A stretch of DNA of 64,000 bases from Echinarachnius parma (taxonomy: Eukaryota; Echinodermata; Echinoidea; Clypeasteroida; Echinarachniidae), in NCBI GenBank assembly GCA_037951105.1, contig JBAMJV010008319.1:1-64000 (forward strand), read 5' to 3'. Below the pieces are notes generated by a model. It saw only the letters and a list, made by a program, of their open reading frames with translations, ran no database searches and was not told the DNA's origin. Positions 28,201 to 43,200 of the stretch are shown here, piece after piece (within the stretch, counting starts at the first letter, position 1; the number at the start of each line of letters is the position of its first letter). The position numbers and the translations under genes are program-made.

Positions 28201-31200
28201 TAAGTTTGACCAATACTCAACTATCCCTTTAATCTTAAGCCCGAATTTTCTATCTAGGTGTGCACCAGATTGCATAATTTCAAGTCAAAACATGCAAAAG
28301 CTCCCTACCGTGGGAGGGGGACACCCCCTCCTACACCCTCCCCCCGCTCAATCACTTCGCTCCCTCGCAATGTCACACTCTCACCTCTGGTTGGCAACCT
28401 TGTGAGTGTGGTTCGGCATGAGCCCCTACACAAAAATATCGTGAGCCCCCTTAGGTCTTTGCCTCCCCCCCCCCCCCCCCCCCCAATCCAGAACTGCTTC
28501 CGCCGCGCCTGACGTAACATTTTGGCGCGAACATTAAAATCCGGGTTTCAAAACATATAACGGCAGCCTCCATGCTGTACGCGATGAATGGGATAAGCTC
28601 ATACAGCGAGTGACTTTGAATGCTGGCCCTCCTTTGCTCAGAGGGCAAGCAGACATATTTGCATGACATTATGTTGCAATGTATTGAGAACATAATCAAA
28701 AGTTAATTGGAGGTGGGGAAACTTCTCCTTTAACTGTTTTCCCTTGTGGTTAGTTGGGCATGTAAAACCATGACTTCTCAAATTGTAGTGGGTGTAACTT
28801 GATCAAAAAACTCAAAACATTGCATGTGTATTGTATATGGATGCCCATTCTGGCAAGTAATAATATAGATTAATCACATTTTGGTGGCCAGAAGGTAATT
28901 TCTAGTAGCTCCGGGTCAGAGCTAGTTTTAAGCCCGGATTTATGTCTAGTCACACATACCCCTTAAAGGGTACCACCACCCAAGATAATATTCTTATAAA
29001 TGAAAGGTAACATCTTAAGTAGTCCATTCCATGAACAAGTTCACAAAAATATGTTTCCAGAAAAAATATATATAATTGGAAAACGCATCACCATTCTAAA
29101 GCATGCGTTCATGGGTCTGCATGTACGAAGACTACTTTGTCCAGAGCGAACGAATCGTCCGGGATTCTATTGTCTCCAAACGTACGCTTGAATAGCATTG
29201 GCGCACTCGCAAATGTTTGGCCCGTACGGAACCAGGATATAATAGTGGTTCCGTAAGGGGTGGTAATTAATTGCATTGTTTATGAAATACACAACCCTTT
29301 GCAAAATGTTGGGTATCTATTTGATATCACAAAACGGTACCAAAACATATAATTATGTGTTGTTCTTTGCCTGGTGGTCCCCTTTAAGCTTTGTTATACA
29401 TGTACGAGCGATTAAGAGACGATTACTCTGTAGTACCAAAAGTATCTAGTAAAACGTGTGCCTCGTTAAGCTATAGCAAAACAATTCCCTTCACATAACA
29501 ATAGTAATGTCATGGCAGAAATGTTAACATTTTGAAATTTTAGCTCTGCCTTGCCAGTACTGCCACATATCAAAATGTATTGCCACATATAGCCACAACA
29601 TTGCCATCAAATAGCCCAGTTTCTTTGCATTCCACATATAAATAGGTAAGTATTGCATTTCAATTTAAGCAATTTTGGATTTTTGAATTTTTAAAGTTAA
29701 ATGTTTATCGTCTTTGTAATCCTGTATATTCTCTTGTTTAATTGTACTATGTATATTATGTTCAATATATAATTGTTAACCTAATGAGTTCCTCGTTTCA
29801 AATTTATGTTATGTAATTTTAATTGTTTCCGTTTGTAAAATATCTGCAATTCAGCCACTTGGCTGCTATTGATATTATTTTCAATAAAAGCTTTTCAATT
29901 TCAATTTCAATTTCAATAATACACTTATGGCAATTTTTTTCGGAAACATATGACTGGGACATTACCAGGAGTACTTACGGTGATCTCTGACCAGCTTTGA
30001 GAGAAAGAATGGTGTCAAACTCTCATCAGCTTCCTTGGTGCTCCCAACACACACAATCCTCACTCCATTCACAACATTATCCACTGTGTGAGGAAAAAAA
30101 AGGATATGCTAGAAATTAACCTTTTTTGCCTTGTGGCTCAGTCAGGCAAGTAAAACCAAATTTGTCCAATTCTAGTGGCAAAAATCATGCATCTGGTTGC
30201 AAGTTAATTGAGCGAGTAACACTGCTGCTAATGAATATTCATACATTCTTGAGCAGCAGTACTCATTTTCTAACCAGTTGTTATAAAAAAAGTTTCATAT
30301 TCAAAATCGTTGTTAGTAATTTCAGTTATTTTGCGTATTTTGCATATCTAATGAGCATCATGAATATTCATATATGCTGCTCATGAATATTCATATATTA
30401 CTAAGTCACAATTTTAAAATATGTCTTTTGTCTAAGGTGTTCAGACAACACTGCACAGAATTTTGAGGTCAAATTGAATTTTCTCTTTTTCTACCATTTT
30501 TGTTTTGTCACCTAGACCCTGACTATGTATGCCTGGAAGTGAAATTGTTATTTCTACACAATCAACTTACTATTTGGACTTGACCTATAACTTATGAGGA
30601 AGAACATTGAAGATGTTTAAAACGTCAAGTACAAAGAGTCATGATTCTGTAAAAATTGACATTGGCCATATGTAACTGTACATGTACACATGATCGTTCA
30701 CATTTTCACAGAAATGGGATAATTTTTCGCGTGTGTTTATAGTATAGTAATGTAACACCCTGACTATGTATGCCTGGAAGTGAAATTGTCACTCGTGTGT
30801 ATTCAATCGCTGTGATTTTTTGATGAAGACAATGAATAAAAAGACATGACACACATACATTCATCCTAATTCATCTTACAATGAAACAAAGGGGAATGAA
30901 AAATAAAAAGTATTGCCTAGTACCCTGAAACTATTCATGGTTATTGTATTCATTTTACTTTTGTTTTTCCTCATTTTTTCGGGCCAGTAGTTTTTGGTTT
31001 CGGGTCATCAAATTTGGAAAAATACTAATTTTACTGGCCCGACCGGGCCACCAGCAAAACAAGTTAATTTTGAGCATTGCCATAGGAATAAATGGACATC
31101 TTCAAAGAGCCATAGTTTTCTTGTTTCTTGCTCGATTACAATCTAACTTTCAGAGATTATTCCTCCTAATCTCTTCAAGTCTATGAAAGCAACATTTTTC

Positions 31201-34200
31201 TTTGGTTTCATTGTCCTAAAAATTATGAAAAGCCATTTGTCGCTTTGTAATTAGACATAGTCAAGAGCCCAAAATGTCAATATGTAACATTTTAACAAAA
31301 TTAAAAATCAATCAATCAGTCTCTTTGATGAAATAAAATGTTTCTGATTTGTATCAAAATTAGAGGACTGTTTAGAAAATTGTTTAACAATTTAAAAAAG
31401 AAACTAATAACTTTCTTTAATGTTTAAGTCCAACTTAGTGATAAGTTCGACTTGGGATCTTTGTGAAACACCCCATGTATCCTATGCACGCCTACCTTGT
31501 TTACGAGAAGTGTCTTCAGAACCCTTTCCTTTTTTGATTCTCTTCCAAATCTCCTTCAGAAGTCTATCCCGTGATCGCATCATCGGTGCACATACCAGCA
31601 GCTTATCAACATAAGGCTTTTTGTCCTTTAGATGAAGTTGGAATAATTCGTTTTAAAAGATATTACTTAATGGAATTTAAAGCATTATTAATTTGTGTTT
31701 TTCTACACATGTCATAAAAGTTGAGTTTTTTTCTTCCTATTAATAAATATATAAGAAAAGTTTATAACTATGATTCCTAATTCATCAGTTATTCAGGTTT
31801 AATGAATGAATTTCTTCATCATTTACATGATAGCTTGTATCATGAGATTGTATTGAACATCCTACGAAAATGTATCAAATAATTTAATTTTACAGTATAT
31901 CTAAGGCTTGTTTGGTATCCTCTGATATGAACTAAACATCTTGATTAAAGCTGGAAGTCGGGACTTGTTCGACACAATCATCCAAATACACATTTCTTAT
32001 CTTATGAACAATAATGTTCACTATTTACACAATATATTGTGTATAAATAAAATAAAATATATTTTGACGGATGTCCAACCACGAATATTGTACATTGGCT
32101 TGTAGTATAACTTACTGTCCGCTATTCCTTGGTGAAAAAAAGGATTTAAAAAAAGTATATTGAAGGTAAAATACCTGTTCCAAAACAGCACAAACATGAC
32201 TGGCTGGAGGGGTATCTCTTCACAATATAATGTACCCAATTTTGTAAAAATTGGAGACATCTAACTATAGAAATCCCTATAGACTTGCACATAACCAAGC
32301 CGGGTTAATCTGTGGTGCTGCTCTCTACCAAGGAGTATCGATGGGTACCACGTCTTGTTGTTAGTTGTTAGTGGTTAACTAGCCTTGCGCCATTGGCAGA
32401 ATATGGCTAGTATTCTCCCCGGGAAGCTGAAAAGGTATCATTGTGCCGGTTTGTACTAGCTGTACCTGATGACCATGGGTAATAATAGCACCAGGATTGT
32501 CAAATTGTGACAGACATAAATGCGGTCCTTAACAGACCACTGCCGCCGCCGCGTCCACCACCACCACCATCATCATCATGATAACAAAAATAGATAGATG
32601 ACTTACCGCAAGCTTTGCTACGATATGTGCCAGGAATAATGTTTTCCCGCAGCCGGGCGGACCTTCATACAGTTTGATGACACATGACTTTTTGCCATGA
32701 CGCGATGCAGACAATATGTCACTCAGGCAGTCGTCAATCAGCTTGGGTTCAATCTACAGAAAATGCAGCAAAGTTGACTTCTTTTATTTTGAGTTTGTTC
32801 ACTTTGGGACGTTTATTGGCAAACACCTACACAAAAACCTTTTCTAGCCCAGTTGGTGGAGTACCAATCTAACAATCAGGAGATCTTGGTTCTAATCTCC
32901 AAGAAACCCTATTTCTTAGTTTATTTCTGGCCACTTTCCCTATGTAAATGCATTAAATAAAAAATGAAGTAATTTATAAAGTCAATTTGAATGATTCAAC
33001 TATTTTGAATGTAAATGTATACCAAAACTGTTTTATGAAGTATTATAGAGACAATGCTATTACACTTTCATGATGCAATAATGAATGTCATGCTTTCAGT
33101 CTATATTTAGCTTTACTTCAATCTATGAACAAATACGACTCACCGATGAAATAAATTTGAATGATTCAGCAAATTTTAGTGAAGACACAAAATGAATATG
33201 TACATAAATCTACAGATAAACATTTAATTTATTCAGTTTATTCCTATTATAAAGTTTTCCCTCTGGCTGATGTCATCTTATAATCACACTTACATCGTCA
33301 TGGTCATCTCTTCCCAAATGATGCAGCACACTATTAGCGAAGACCGATGCATCGTTGTGAGGATCGACAATGTATCTGGACAAAGGGTTCCGGAGAAAGT
33401 CCAACACTGCGCGGATCTGATTCAACTCATGTTGCAGCGACACTACCATCTATTAACAAAATGTAGGGTCTAAATTAGATACCAAATTTAGGCCATTTCA
33501 TAAATCATAATTCTCTTACTTGATTACCAACGCTTGAAGTTAAGAATTCATGTGGAAGCAGTTACAGTAAGTTCAACACTGCTCATATCTGATTCAACTC
33601 ATGTTGAAGTAAAACTACCATCTAATGAGAAAAGGGAAAATAGGGTCTACATTTTGGCTTATTAATCAATCTTTATTTTCATAGAACTTGATTGCCAGTG
33701 CTTGAAAATAAATTAGATTATTTAAAAGGGGAAGACCGTTAAAACTAATAGGGGCTCCACATTCCATTTTATTTAGGCTTTCATTTATACTCAACGTTAT
33801 CAATGTTAACTATTTGTTTATGGTGGAGAGATAATCTATTTTCATGTATTTAGCTTTGTTTAGCGCCCTGAGTAGTTATTATTGTTTATCTGTACCTCAA
33901 TCTGGATGTTCGATGGTACAATAATTTTCCGGTGCAGCGCAAGTGTGATAGTCTTCTCATCAGACTTGTGGGTATTGGGTTTGTTCTTCCGCGTGACAAG
34001 TCCAAAATAAGGGTTCCTGGTCTTGCTGCCAGTCATGGCCAAGTTGGACAGGACCAGATCACCTTCTTGCAGGGCCAGGTCTTGGTTGGACCCAGTTGCC
34101 TCATATTGAACTGTGGTCACAAACAGAAAAAAAATATCCAGGGGCTACCACATAAAGAAAAAGCTGATTTGTTTTAGTGCAATGGTTGTGGAATTAATTA

Positions 34201-37200
34201 CCCAAACTTATGGTACTTAAAGGGGACCACCATGCAAAGAACAACACATTATTATATTTTTTGGTACCGTTTTGTGATATCAAATAGATACCCAACATTT
34301 TGCAAAGGGTTGTGTAATTCATAAACAAAGCAATTAATTTCCACCCTTTACGGAACCACTACTATTTCCTGGTTCCATACGGGCTAAACATTTGCGAGTG
34401 CGCCAATGCTATTCACGCGTACGTTTGTAGACAATAGAATCCAGGGCGATTCGTTCGCTCTGCACACATTAGTCTTCGCAATTCAAACCGCATTAACACA
34501 TGCTTTAGAATGGAGATGCGTTTTCCAATTATATATTTTTTCTGAAAACATATTTTTGTGAACTTGTTGATGGAATGGAATACTAAAGATGTTACCTTTC
34601 TTTAATACGAATATTATTTTTGGGTGGTGGTACCCTTTAAAGAGACTTAGCAACATTGTCAAAATCCTGAAAATCCAATTGGAATTCAAGCGGTTCCGTC
34701 ATACCTTGTTGTATTCATATTAACATTAAAAGCATAGGACATGTGTCGGTGTTTCAATTTTCCATTTCGTTCAAAAGATATTTACGATTGAAGTGTGTCT
34801 GTATGAAATTGTCTACAGGCTAATTTAATCCACGTACAAAGTAAGTGCAATGAGTCACTTTGCTTTTTTGCTGATATCTCAACCAAAAAACATCAAATGA
34901 ACGTGAAATATTCACATATTGCTTTGTGGACATTTAAGATCACACCAATATATCACTCATCACTAATTACATTTGTCAACAAAGTTGATCCCTTTAAGGG
35001 GCCCGGTGGGGTATTGGATTTTTCCCATCAATATTGAGATTTTTATTTTAAAATAATCCCTGGATTATAAGCTTTAAATACATACTTTGAGAAGTAGGCC
35101 GTGTAGCTTTCAAATTGATATAATAAGGATTTAGTAGTCAATATTACATATTTATATATATATATATATATATATAACAAAGTTATTATTGTAAGATTAA
35201 AGTTGTTCTTATCAGTATTTATATATGAATGATAATCAGGCCGAATTTCCACGTCATGCAGCATGATTGCATTTTTATTCAAAAATTGTGCTATTTCGGC
35301 AATTATATAGCCCAATTGACTCAATTAGAAGTTACAAAAAATGCATGCATAAATAATCTGTAAATTCACAAACATATTGAAAATAATAAGCCCACACAAA
35401 AATCATTGAATGGGACTGTATAGTGTCATTTCGACTAGATATATCACTGGCATGTAATATTGATTCAAGTCAGTTTATTAGTGATGAATGATACATTTTG
35501 GTCTAATAATGTCAAATAGAATTATTACTAATTCATGCATGTATAGGAATGAAGAACGTTCACAGTTAATCTTACCTAAAACTTAAAAATTCCACTGGCA
35601 AAATAGCTTAGTAGACTGCATGCATGCTTCCATTGACTTTCAGTTATTGCAGGTGCATGATGGGCATTTTTTTCCTCCAAAATTTCAAACTGCCATTAAA
35701 GGGGAATTCCACCCCAGAAATGTGATGTTTGCTATAAAATGAAGTGAATATGAAGAATCATGATCGAAAATCTGAGCCAAAACGGTAGAGCAATACAAAA
35801 GTTATGACAGGATGAACTTTGCTCCGATTTTTAGTATCGTTCGCAATTGCTATCGATCGTGACGTCACTTGCGAGCTGCAGCCATTTTGACTTCTACATG
35901 GAAATTTTACAAAATTTAAATTTTCTTAATAACAAAGCAAATTTATGAGCTTAAAAATTCAAAAGAGGTTGGCCCATCGATATTCTTCTATGAATTCGTG
36001 AAAACAAGCAGAGAAAATTTAATTTTTAGCAACGAAAATGAGAAATATGTGTATTTTCATGTACTAAAGCCATGGCGAGTTGCTCGTCAATGATGTTGCA
36101 TATGGCGGCAATTTTGAAACGATCGCTCATTACTAAATGATGTTCAAATAGGTATAACTCCCGTGTTTCTTGTCTGATTTTGATCAAATTTTCACCAATT
36201 ATGCCTCTTATTCTGCTTATTCAAATAACGAATGGTTTTATCAGGCCCGGAATACCCCTTTAAGCCTTCTTGTAATTAGGCCTTCTAACGTTTGACTATT
36301 AAGACCAACTCTTCGACTGCTTAAGCATGAAGGCCTTTTTTTATATGACTACCTACTTAAGCAGTCGCAATTCAGGACTGCTTACAATAATGTCTTCAAA
36401 GGCCACGACTGCTTCTACAATGTTGGGTTAAGCAGTGTGGTGTCTTCGAAGGTTTAGCGACTGCTTAACAAGCAGTTTTGTTTGGTAAGGGCAAATAAAA
36501 TTTTCCCAAATAAATGTTTTACCATCAGAATTGTGTTCCTCTTTTGTCAGAGTGAAGTAGCAACATCTATTGTCATGCAGAAAAATAAACATGGCAGTTT
36601 TCATGTGATTAATATGTCATAAACTTCCATTAAACCAACGTACTGCTTTATCTCCAGCTATTTTAATATTTTAATCCATGTCACATTCATCTAACAAATA
36701 TTAGTATTGTCTATGACCTTTTAAGTTCATTTGCTGAAGATCTGACTCAAATTTTAAAAAAATTAAATAGTATTTACTGAAATTCAATGAAATTTGGATG
36801 GATTTATTTTTGGTTTGTAGATAAACAGATGAAATAATAATGGTTCCGTAAGTGGTGATAAGTAATTGCATTGTTTATGAATTACACAATCCTTTGCAAA
36901 ATGCTGGGTATCTATTTGATATCACAAAACAGTACCAAAACATATTTTGTGTTCTTTGCCTGGTAGTCCCCTTTAAAATGCCCATTTCTTCAAAATGCCC
37001 ATTTCTTCAAAACATGAACTATCAATAAGTGCAGGGTTTACTATAGCCGGTCACATTTGTCTCTCCCTTCCTTGTGGTTTGTAGGAATCTTCTCTCCCAT
37101 CCATACATAGTCCTGGGCCTGTATTCCATAAACTGTTAGGAAAACTTGCTTACAATAAGCAAATTGACTAAAAAAAATTGCTTACGTAAGCTAAAGCCGA

Positions 37201-40200
37201 AGGCGGTATTGAATAAACTGTTAAGGACATTTGCTTACAGTGAGCAAATTGCCTTAGCATTTTTGCTTACGAAAGAAAATTCTACAAACAATTTTGTCTT
37301 GGCTTTAAAAATAAGTCAAAACGCCAGCGAGCCCGGCGCGGCAATGCTCGCCTAGCAATACACGTTGTGGTGGCTGCTTTATAGCTGTAGTACTTTCATT
37401 ATACCGGGCTGTAGTGTTATATACTTGTTTGTTTAGTTTATACCATTTTTAGTTCAAGGATGACTTGCCTTTTGTTTTTTAAGTGTCCCTTATAATTCGT
37501 ATGCATACTTCAAAGAATTGATTAGGTTCATCTTCAAATCCGACTTTGTTTGATATCAATACTGCATTATTATCACAAGTCATATCTCTAAAGTTAATAC
37601 GAACATGCCATAATATAAACTAAATGCTAGTTAGCAATTACAAGCTATTCTTGCATAAAGAGTTCTGTGAACTTGTCTTTTGACCTCATGACCCAAAGAT
37701 TTGATGGCTACAATGGCTTCCGGAGATACATTTAGGTACCAAATTTGGTTGTAATCTGACATTTGCAATAACAAGCTCATTTAGCACATATATTGAGCCA
37801 AGTTTGGTGAGAATCAGTCAATTGGTTTTGAGATAACGCAATCACGAGCTATTTTTTGCATTTATGAGCCCTGTGACCTTTGACCTCATGACCCCATAAT
37901 CTAAACAGTTCATTCACACATCAAGATACATAGGCCTACATGAACCAATTTTAGTGAGAATCCGTCAATCGGTTTTTGAGATCACGAGAACGGGAAGTAC
38001 GTACGGAAGGACAACTCGAAAACATAATGCCTCCGGCTACTTTGTTGCGGAGGCATAAAAATGCTAAGATTTCTTCCTTGAATGTGTTTATGAAATACAG
38101 GCCCTTGGCCTTGGGAGTGATACATGCAAGTCAGCAAATATGGACATCCGAGCCAATCAGATTTGCGAATTTTAATAGCAACTCTTTACGCAACACCTCC
38201 AGGGCTCCGTTGCAGAAAGAGATGCAATCGATTGTAAGTTACAAATGATCGTAAATCAGAAAATTAACGCGTTTCAACCAATCAGATATTCGGAACTAGA
38301 AAATGTGATCTGACTTCTAATTAATCGCAATTTACAACCGATTTTATCTCTTTCTGCAAGGGCGGATAGTAACCTCACGTATGAATAACATGTATATCTT
38401 TGGTAAATAGGTGCCAATTTACCTCTGTTTGTCCCTCTCTCATGGGTTGTAGTGATCTTCTGTCCATTCCATTTATAGTCTCTGGCAGGTACCGAGGGCG
38501 AGGTGCACACCTATAAAAACAAAACAAAATCCCCCATCATTGGCAGCAAATTTTGCGTCATCCTTATGCTTGAAGGAGGGACATAGATATCCGTCCCCTC
38601 CCTTGAACAAAAGGATGACGTAGAGATTGCCACCGGTGGCCCAGACTATTGTAGAGACTATTTATGAGCAGCATCACCAAAGCAATATGTGTGTAGATTA
38701 GAGTATAATGCATCTCTATAGAAAAATCGAAAGAAATCTGTCAAGAAGTGTGACCTGCAGAGCGCACACAAAATATCCACTGGTGAATATAACATTTGAC
38801 CGTGTAAAAGATGGAACACTGGGGGCAGTATCACCACAAATTATAGGTGTGTAGATTCCCAGCTAGCCACCTGACGTTGGGCCGATGTCGGAATTTGGTT
38901 GCCGGATGTCGGCATATCGCCGTTGGCTCGAGGTTAAAATGTCCACCAGCCCAACATCGTCACGACGTCATTTTTGTGATATATTGGCATAACGTCATTT
39001 TCCGACAATGGCCCAACATCATCTCATGACATGATGTTGGGCCATTGTCGGAAAATGACCTTATGCTAATATATCACAAAAATGACGTCGTGACGATGTT
39101 GGGCTGGCGGACATTTTAACCTCGAGCCAACGGCGATATGCCGACATCCGGCAACCAAATTCCGACATCGGCCCAACGTCAGGTGGCTAGCTGGGTTATT
39201 ACCCTATAACAGTCGGAACATGAGTGGCAGCATCACCACGCACTACAGATGTGTAGGTTTGACCAAGATGCACCTCCATGCAAAATTTGAGAGAAATCTG
39301 TTAAAAAGTGGCCGTAAGAGCACACAAAAGACACAAATGACCGTTGACCCTATAAAGGACGGAACAATGAGGGCAGCATCAATACCAAATACTCTAGATA
39401 CGTAGATTTACCAAGATACACAATTTCCATACACAATTTTTTTTCAATCTCTCAAGAAAAGTGGCAGTTAGACCGCACACTAGAGTGCACACACGACATC
39501 TATCAAAATATGACCTTTGACCCTATAAAAGACGGAACACTACAGGCAGCATGACCAAAATCAAGAGGCTTGTAGATGTACATACCAAGATACACCTTTA
39601 ATCAAAATTTGAACTAAATCCCTTGAAAAATGTGGCCTATAGATCGCACACAAACCATCCACAAAAATATGGCCTTTTACCCGGAAAGAAATCCGCCAAG
39701 GAATGGGGGAGTTAAAGCGTACACCAGAATATGACGCGGCTGAGGCGGCGGTGGCGGCGGCGTAACGCTGCTGAATCCAAAGTATCCCCTAGCAGGATAC
39801 TGCCGGGGGATACGATTAAAGGGCACTTTTCAATCAAATTTCAGGACAACATTTTAAGATCACTATAGCTAAACATGCATGAATTACAAAGCATTGAAAT
39901 GTGTGTTGTAATTAGTAGATATTGGTTTACATAAATACCAGAACCTTACAGCGAAGTTAAATGCAACATAACAATAGCACAATCAATTTTGAATTAACCG
40001 TGCATCTACATACCTTCTCATATATTTCCATCAAGATGTAGTCAAGAAGGGCCCTTTGGTATTTCCTGGCATCAGCATATGACTTCTGGTTTCGCAACAC
40101 ATTTTTGAAGATTGGCCGCTCCTCTGATAGCATAGTAAATTAAATAAAAATACACAGCAAAAACATAGTCAAACACTCAACCACTCTTGAGTGCCAAGAT

Positions 40201-43200
40201 TGCAACTCTTGTCACAATACTCATAGAATGATTGAACTACTAACTACATTTGATTTTCCTCCCATTAATTGTACATTGTAGATGAAAGGGAGAAGTTATT
40301 AATGAAAACCCTTTTTGGGAGTCACATAGAGTTTAATTCAATTAAAGAGGGAAAATATAATGCTTCTAGATTTGCAAACAATGCTGCAAATGTGAAAAGG
40401 TTTTGCTCCATTTCAAGACATTATATAAATTGGGAACACATTTATTTCCTTATTTAACACATACCGGACTGGTCCTGAATATAACTGACCTAGTATATGG
40501 AGACTGTTGATTGTGTATAGCATTGCACGGTCAAGCCCAGAGTTATATAATTGATTTACTTTTGTTGCAATCACATTCTCATTTGTATAATTTGAGAAAC
40601 TCGCGTGGTACACTGCTCTCGAATTTTCCCAAACGTTCTGCCAAAACAAGGACAATTTTGGGAGATCGTGCATTAGGAACGTGCTGTGGAACAGCTAACC
40701 ATTATATATGAGAAAAATTGAATCTGTTGATAGGCCTTCATTTAAGTCTATGTTGAAACAAATTTCCTTATGCAGGCCTTTTCATAAGATTTTTGTTTTT
40801 ACTTAAAAGGAGCTTTTATAAGCGCGGTACAGTATATAATAATAATAATATGACGATTTTATATAGCGCTTAATGCAAACAAGCCTCTAAGCGCTTTAGA
40901 AAAGGAAATTAGAGTATAAAGTAGAGAGTGGTTGAGCTATGACTGATAATGTTGTTTGAAAAGATGATTTTTTAGATTATCTTTGAATGAGTCAATTGAG
41001 GAAGAGTTCTTGACCCATTTATACTATACTCTGTAAACTAAATATTAACCACTAGTACTTATTGCCAATTGAAATGATTTATATAATAGTACCATGACTC
41101 GACCTTTGATATTCACATTGTTTTAGTACCTCGCCACTATTTAAACTTTTAGGACTATGATACAATATCCAAATATATTGTTTAATTGTACTCTTTATTT
41201 AATGGACTCTGTAAACTAAATATTAACCACTATTACTTATTTAGATACCAGATTTATTCGCAATTGACAATTGAAATGATTTCTATTTTACCAGTACAAT
41301 GACTCGACCTTTGATACTCACATTGTTTTAGTATATCGCCACTATTTAAACTTTTAAGGACTATGATACAATATCCAAATTTATAATTTTATTGTACTTT
41401 TTATTTAATGGACTCTAGATATACACATGAACTTAATGAACTTTATTAATTTTGTTGCAATATTCAATAATCGTGACATGCTCTTTAACAGAAATATCAA
41501 CCCCAAGTAATTATTCAAATGCCAGATTCATTCTCCACTTTAAATGATTTTATAGTAGTACCATGACTTTTTATCCTTTTATGCTAACGTTTCCGATTAT
41601 TTCAGTGTAAAGGATGAATTACAGTCAAACCTGTCTACATAGCGACCGCTCAAGGGGCCGGCGAAAAGTGGTCGCTATAGACAGGTGGCCGTATTAGACA
41701 AGTTGGCGGCCATTTTGAATTTCTGGGCGTATATTATGCCCATATGCACAATGTGTAATTAATTGGCATCTGTACACGCACGTGTCCATATTTGTATAAA
41801 GTATTGTTGCATGCATAACCATGACAACAATTGAAATTATTGGCATTATATTCTAAATGATAGTAAATGTTTGAATTGTGAAATACAAATTGCATAATAT
41901 GTAAATGTTTCATTTATTATTTTACTCATCATGAGAGAATTAGCTACGATTATGCGCATGTATATAGTTTTCTATATAATTCTGAAATCAAGATGCATTG
42001 TTTGGTCGTAACAAGTGCATGGGTTATCATATTATACATATCCCGCCAGGCGGGCGATTAAGATATTTGTTAGATGTCAAATTCGGTTGTGATGTCAAAT
42101 TCGGTTGTGATGTTGGAGAAGTGTCTTTGTTCGACGCATTTGTGTATCAGCATCATGTACGAAATGGCATGAATAGAATACCCTTTGTTTATAAGTCCGA
42201 AGCAATTGGTGTCGGTAGCGTCTGTCTGGAGTCTCATTTTAAAAGTTATTTCATGCATTGAAATGCTCAGAATTGGAGCCTTGAGCGACCAAAGGCAATC
42301 GAGTTGATGCCTTTGTTGCTCAATCGCTAATTTTGTGGTCGCTATACACAGATTTATATGTGCGTTGGGACCCAAAAGGGGTGGTCGCTGGTCGCGTTAG
42401 GCAGGTGGTCGCATTACGCAGGTCGCTTAACACATGATTTTTCAGTGGGGGACCAGAGAGCGGTCGCTATGAGCAGGTGGTCGTTATAGACAGGTGGTCG
42501 CATTAGCAGGTTTGACTGTATTTGTCTTTATAAAAGGAATGTACTTAATTGTTATTATGAAGTTGTTTTTTGTAATGGTATCTTATGCTTTATATGATTT
42601 ATTTGATTGTAAAATGTTATACAATTTAGCTTTCAGGCTACGATGTGCAGTTATATGAATAAAACCATTGATCTATATATCTATCTATAGTAGCTGGTTA
42701 TACAAATGTTCATATCATTATTATTATTAACTCTTATCGTGCCAGGGATTTTAAAGCTATATGGCATTTGTGTTCATTGTAACTCGCAAAAATGCGAGCT
42801 TGGCACGTAAGGAGTTAATACAGCAATTTTAACATTGTATAGGTTTTCCCGCTCAATTTTGCGATTGTGTCAATCAAATTGATAATAGGAGCAAACGAAT
42901 TCGCGCGATTTGCGATCGCCGTACCAAAGCATCAGTCGAATTCGTACATAGTCGTTCAAAATCAAGTAGGAACAAGTGAATTTGCGCAAAGAGCATACCT
43001 TTTCATCAATGGTCATTCGAATTCCCGAAATGGCAGTTGACAGTTGGCTGCACATTCGCGAATTCGAGTGCCCATAAATGAACTTCTGCGAAAACTTATG
43101 CGTATGCATAAATTCGCTTGCACTTATTCGGAATTTGGAAGACCGATACCAACGATTACGCGGTAATGCGTGAATTTGAATGACCCTTAATGAATTCGAT

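Larger units (their letters stand above)
26990..28510 (+). repeat. Larger repeat, copy 1, with nested insertions
   Basis: It shares cttcgcgcgcgaaca, taacttgcgtatggtctg, accgggccacgtagtt, tccgtgggag-type hairpin words and aatcacttcgctccctcg with 47945-48720. The direction is the same and the distance about 21 kb. Confidence 0.8.
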
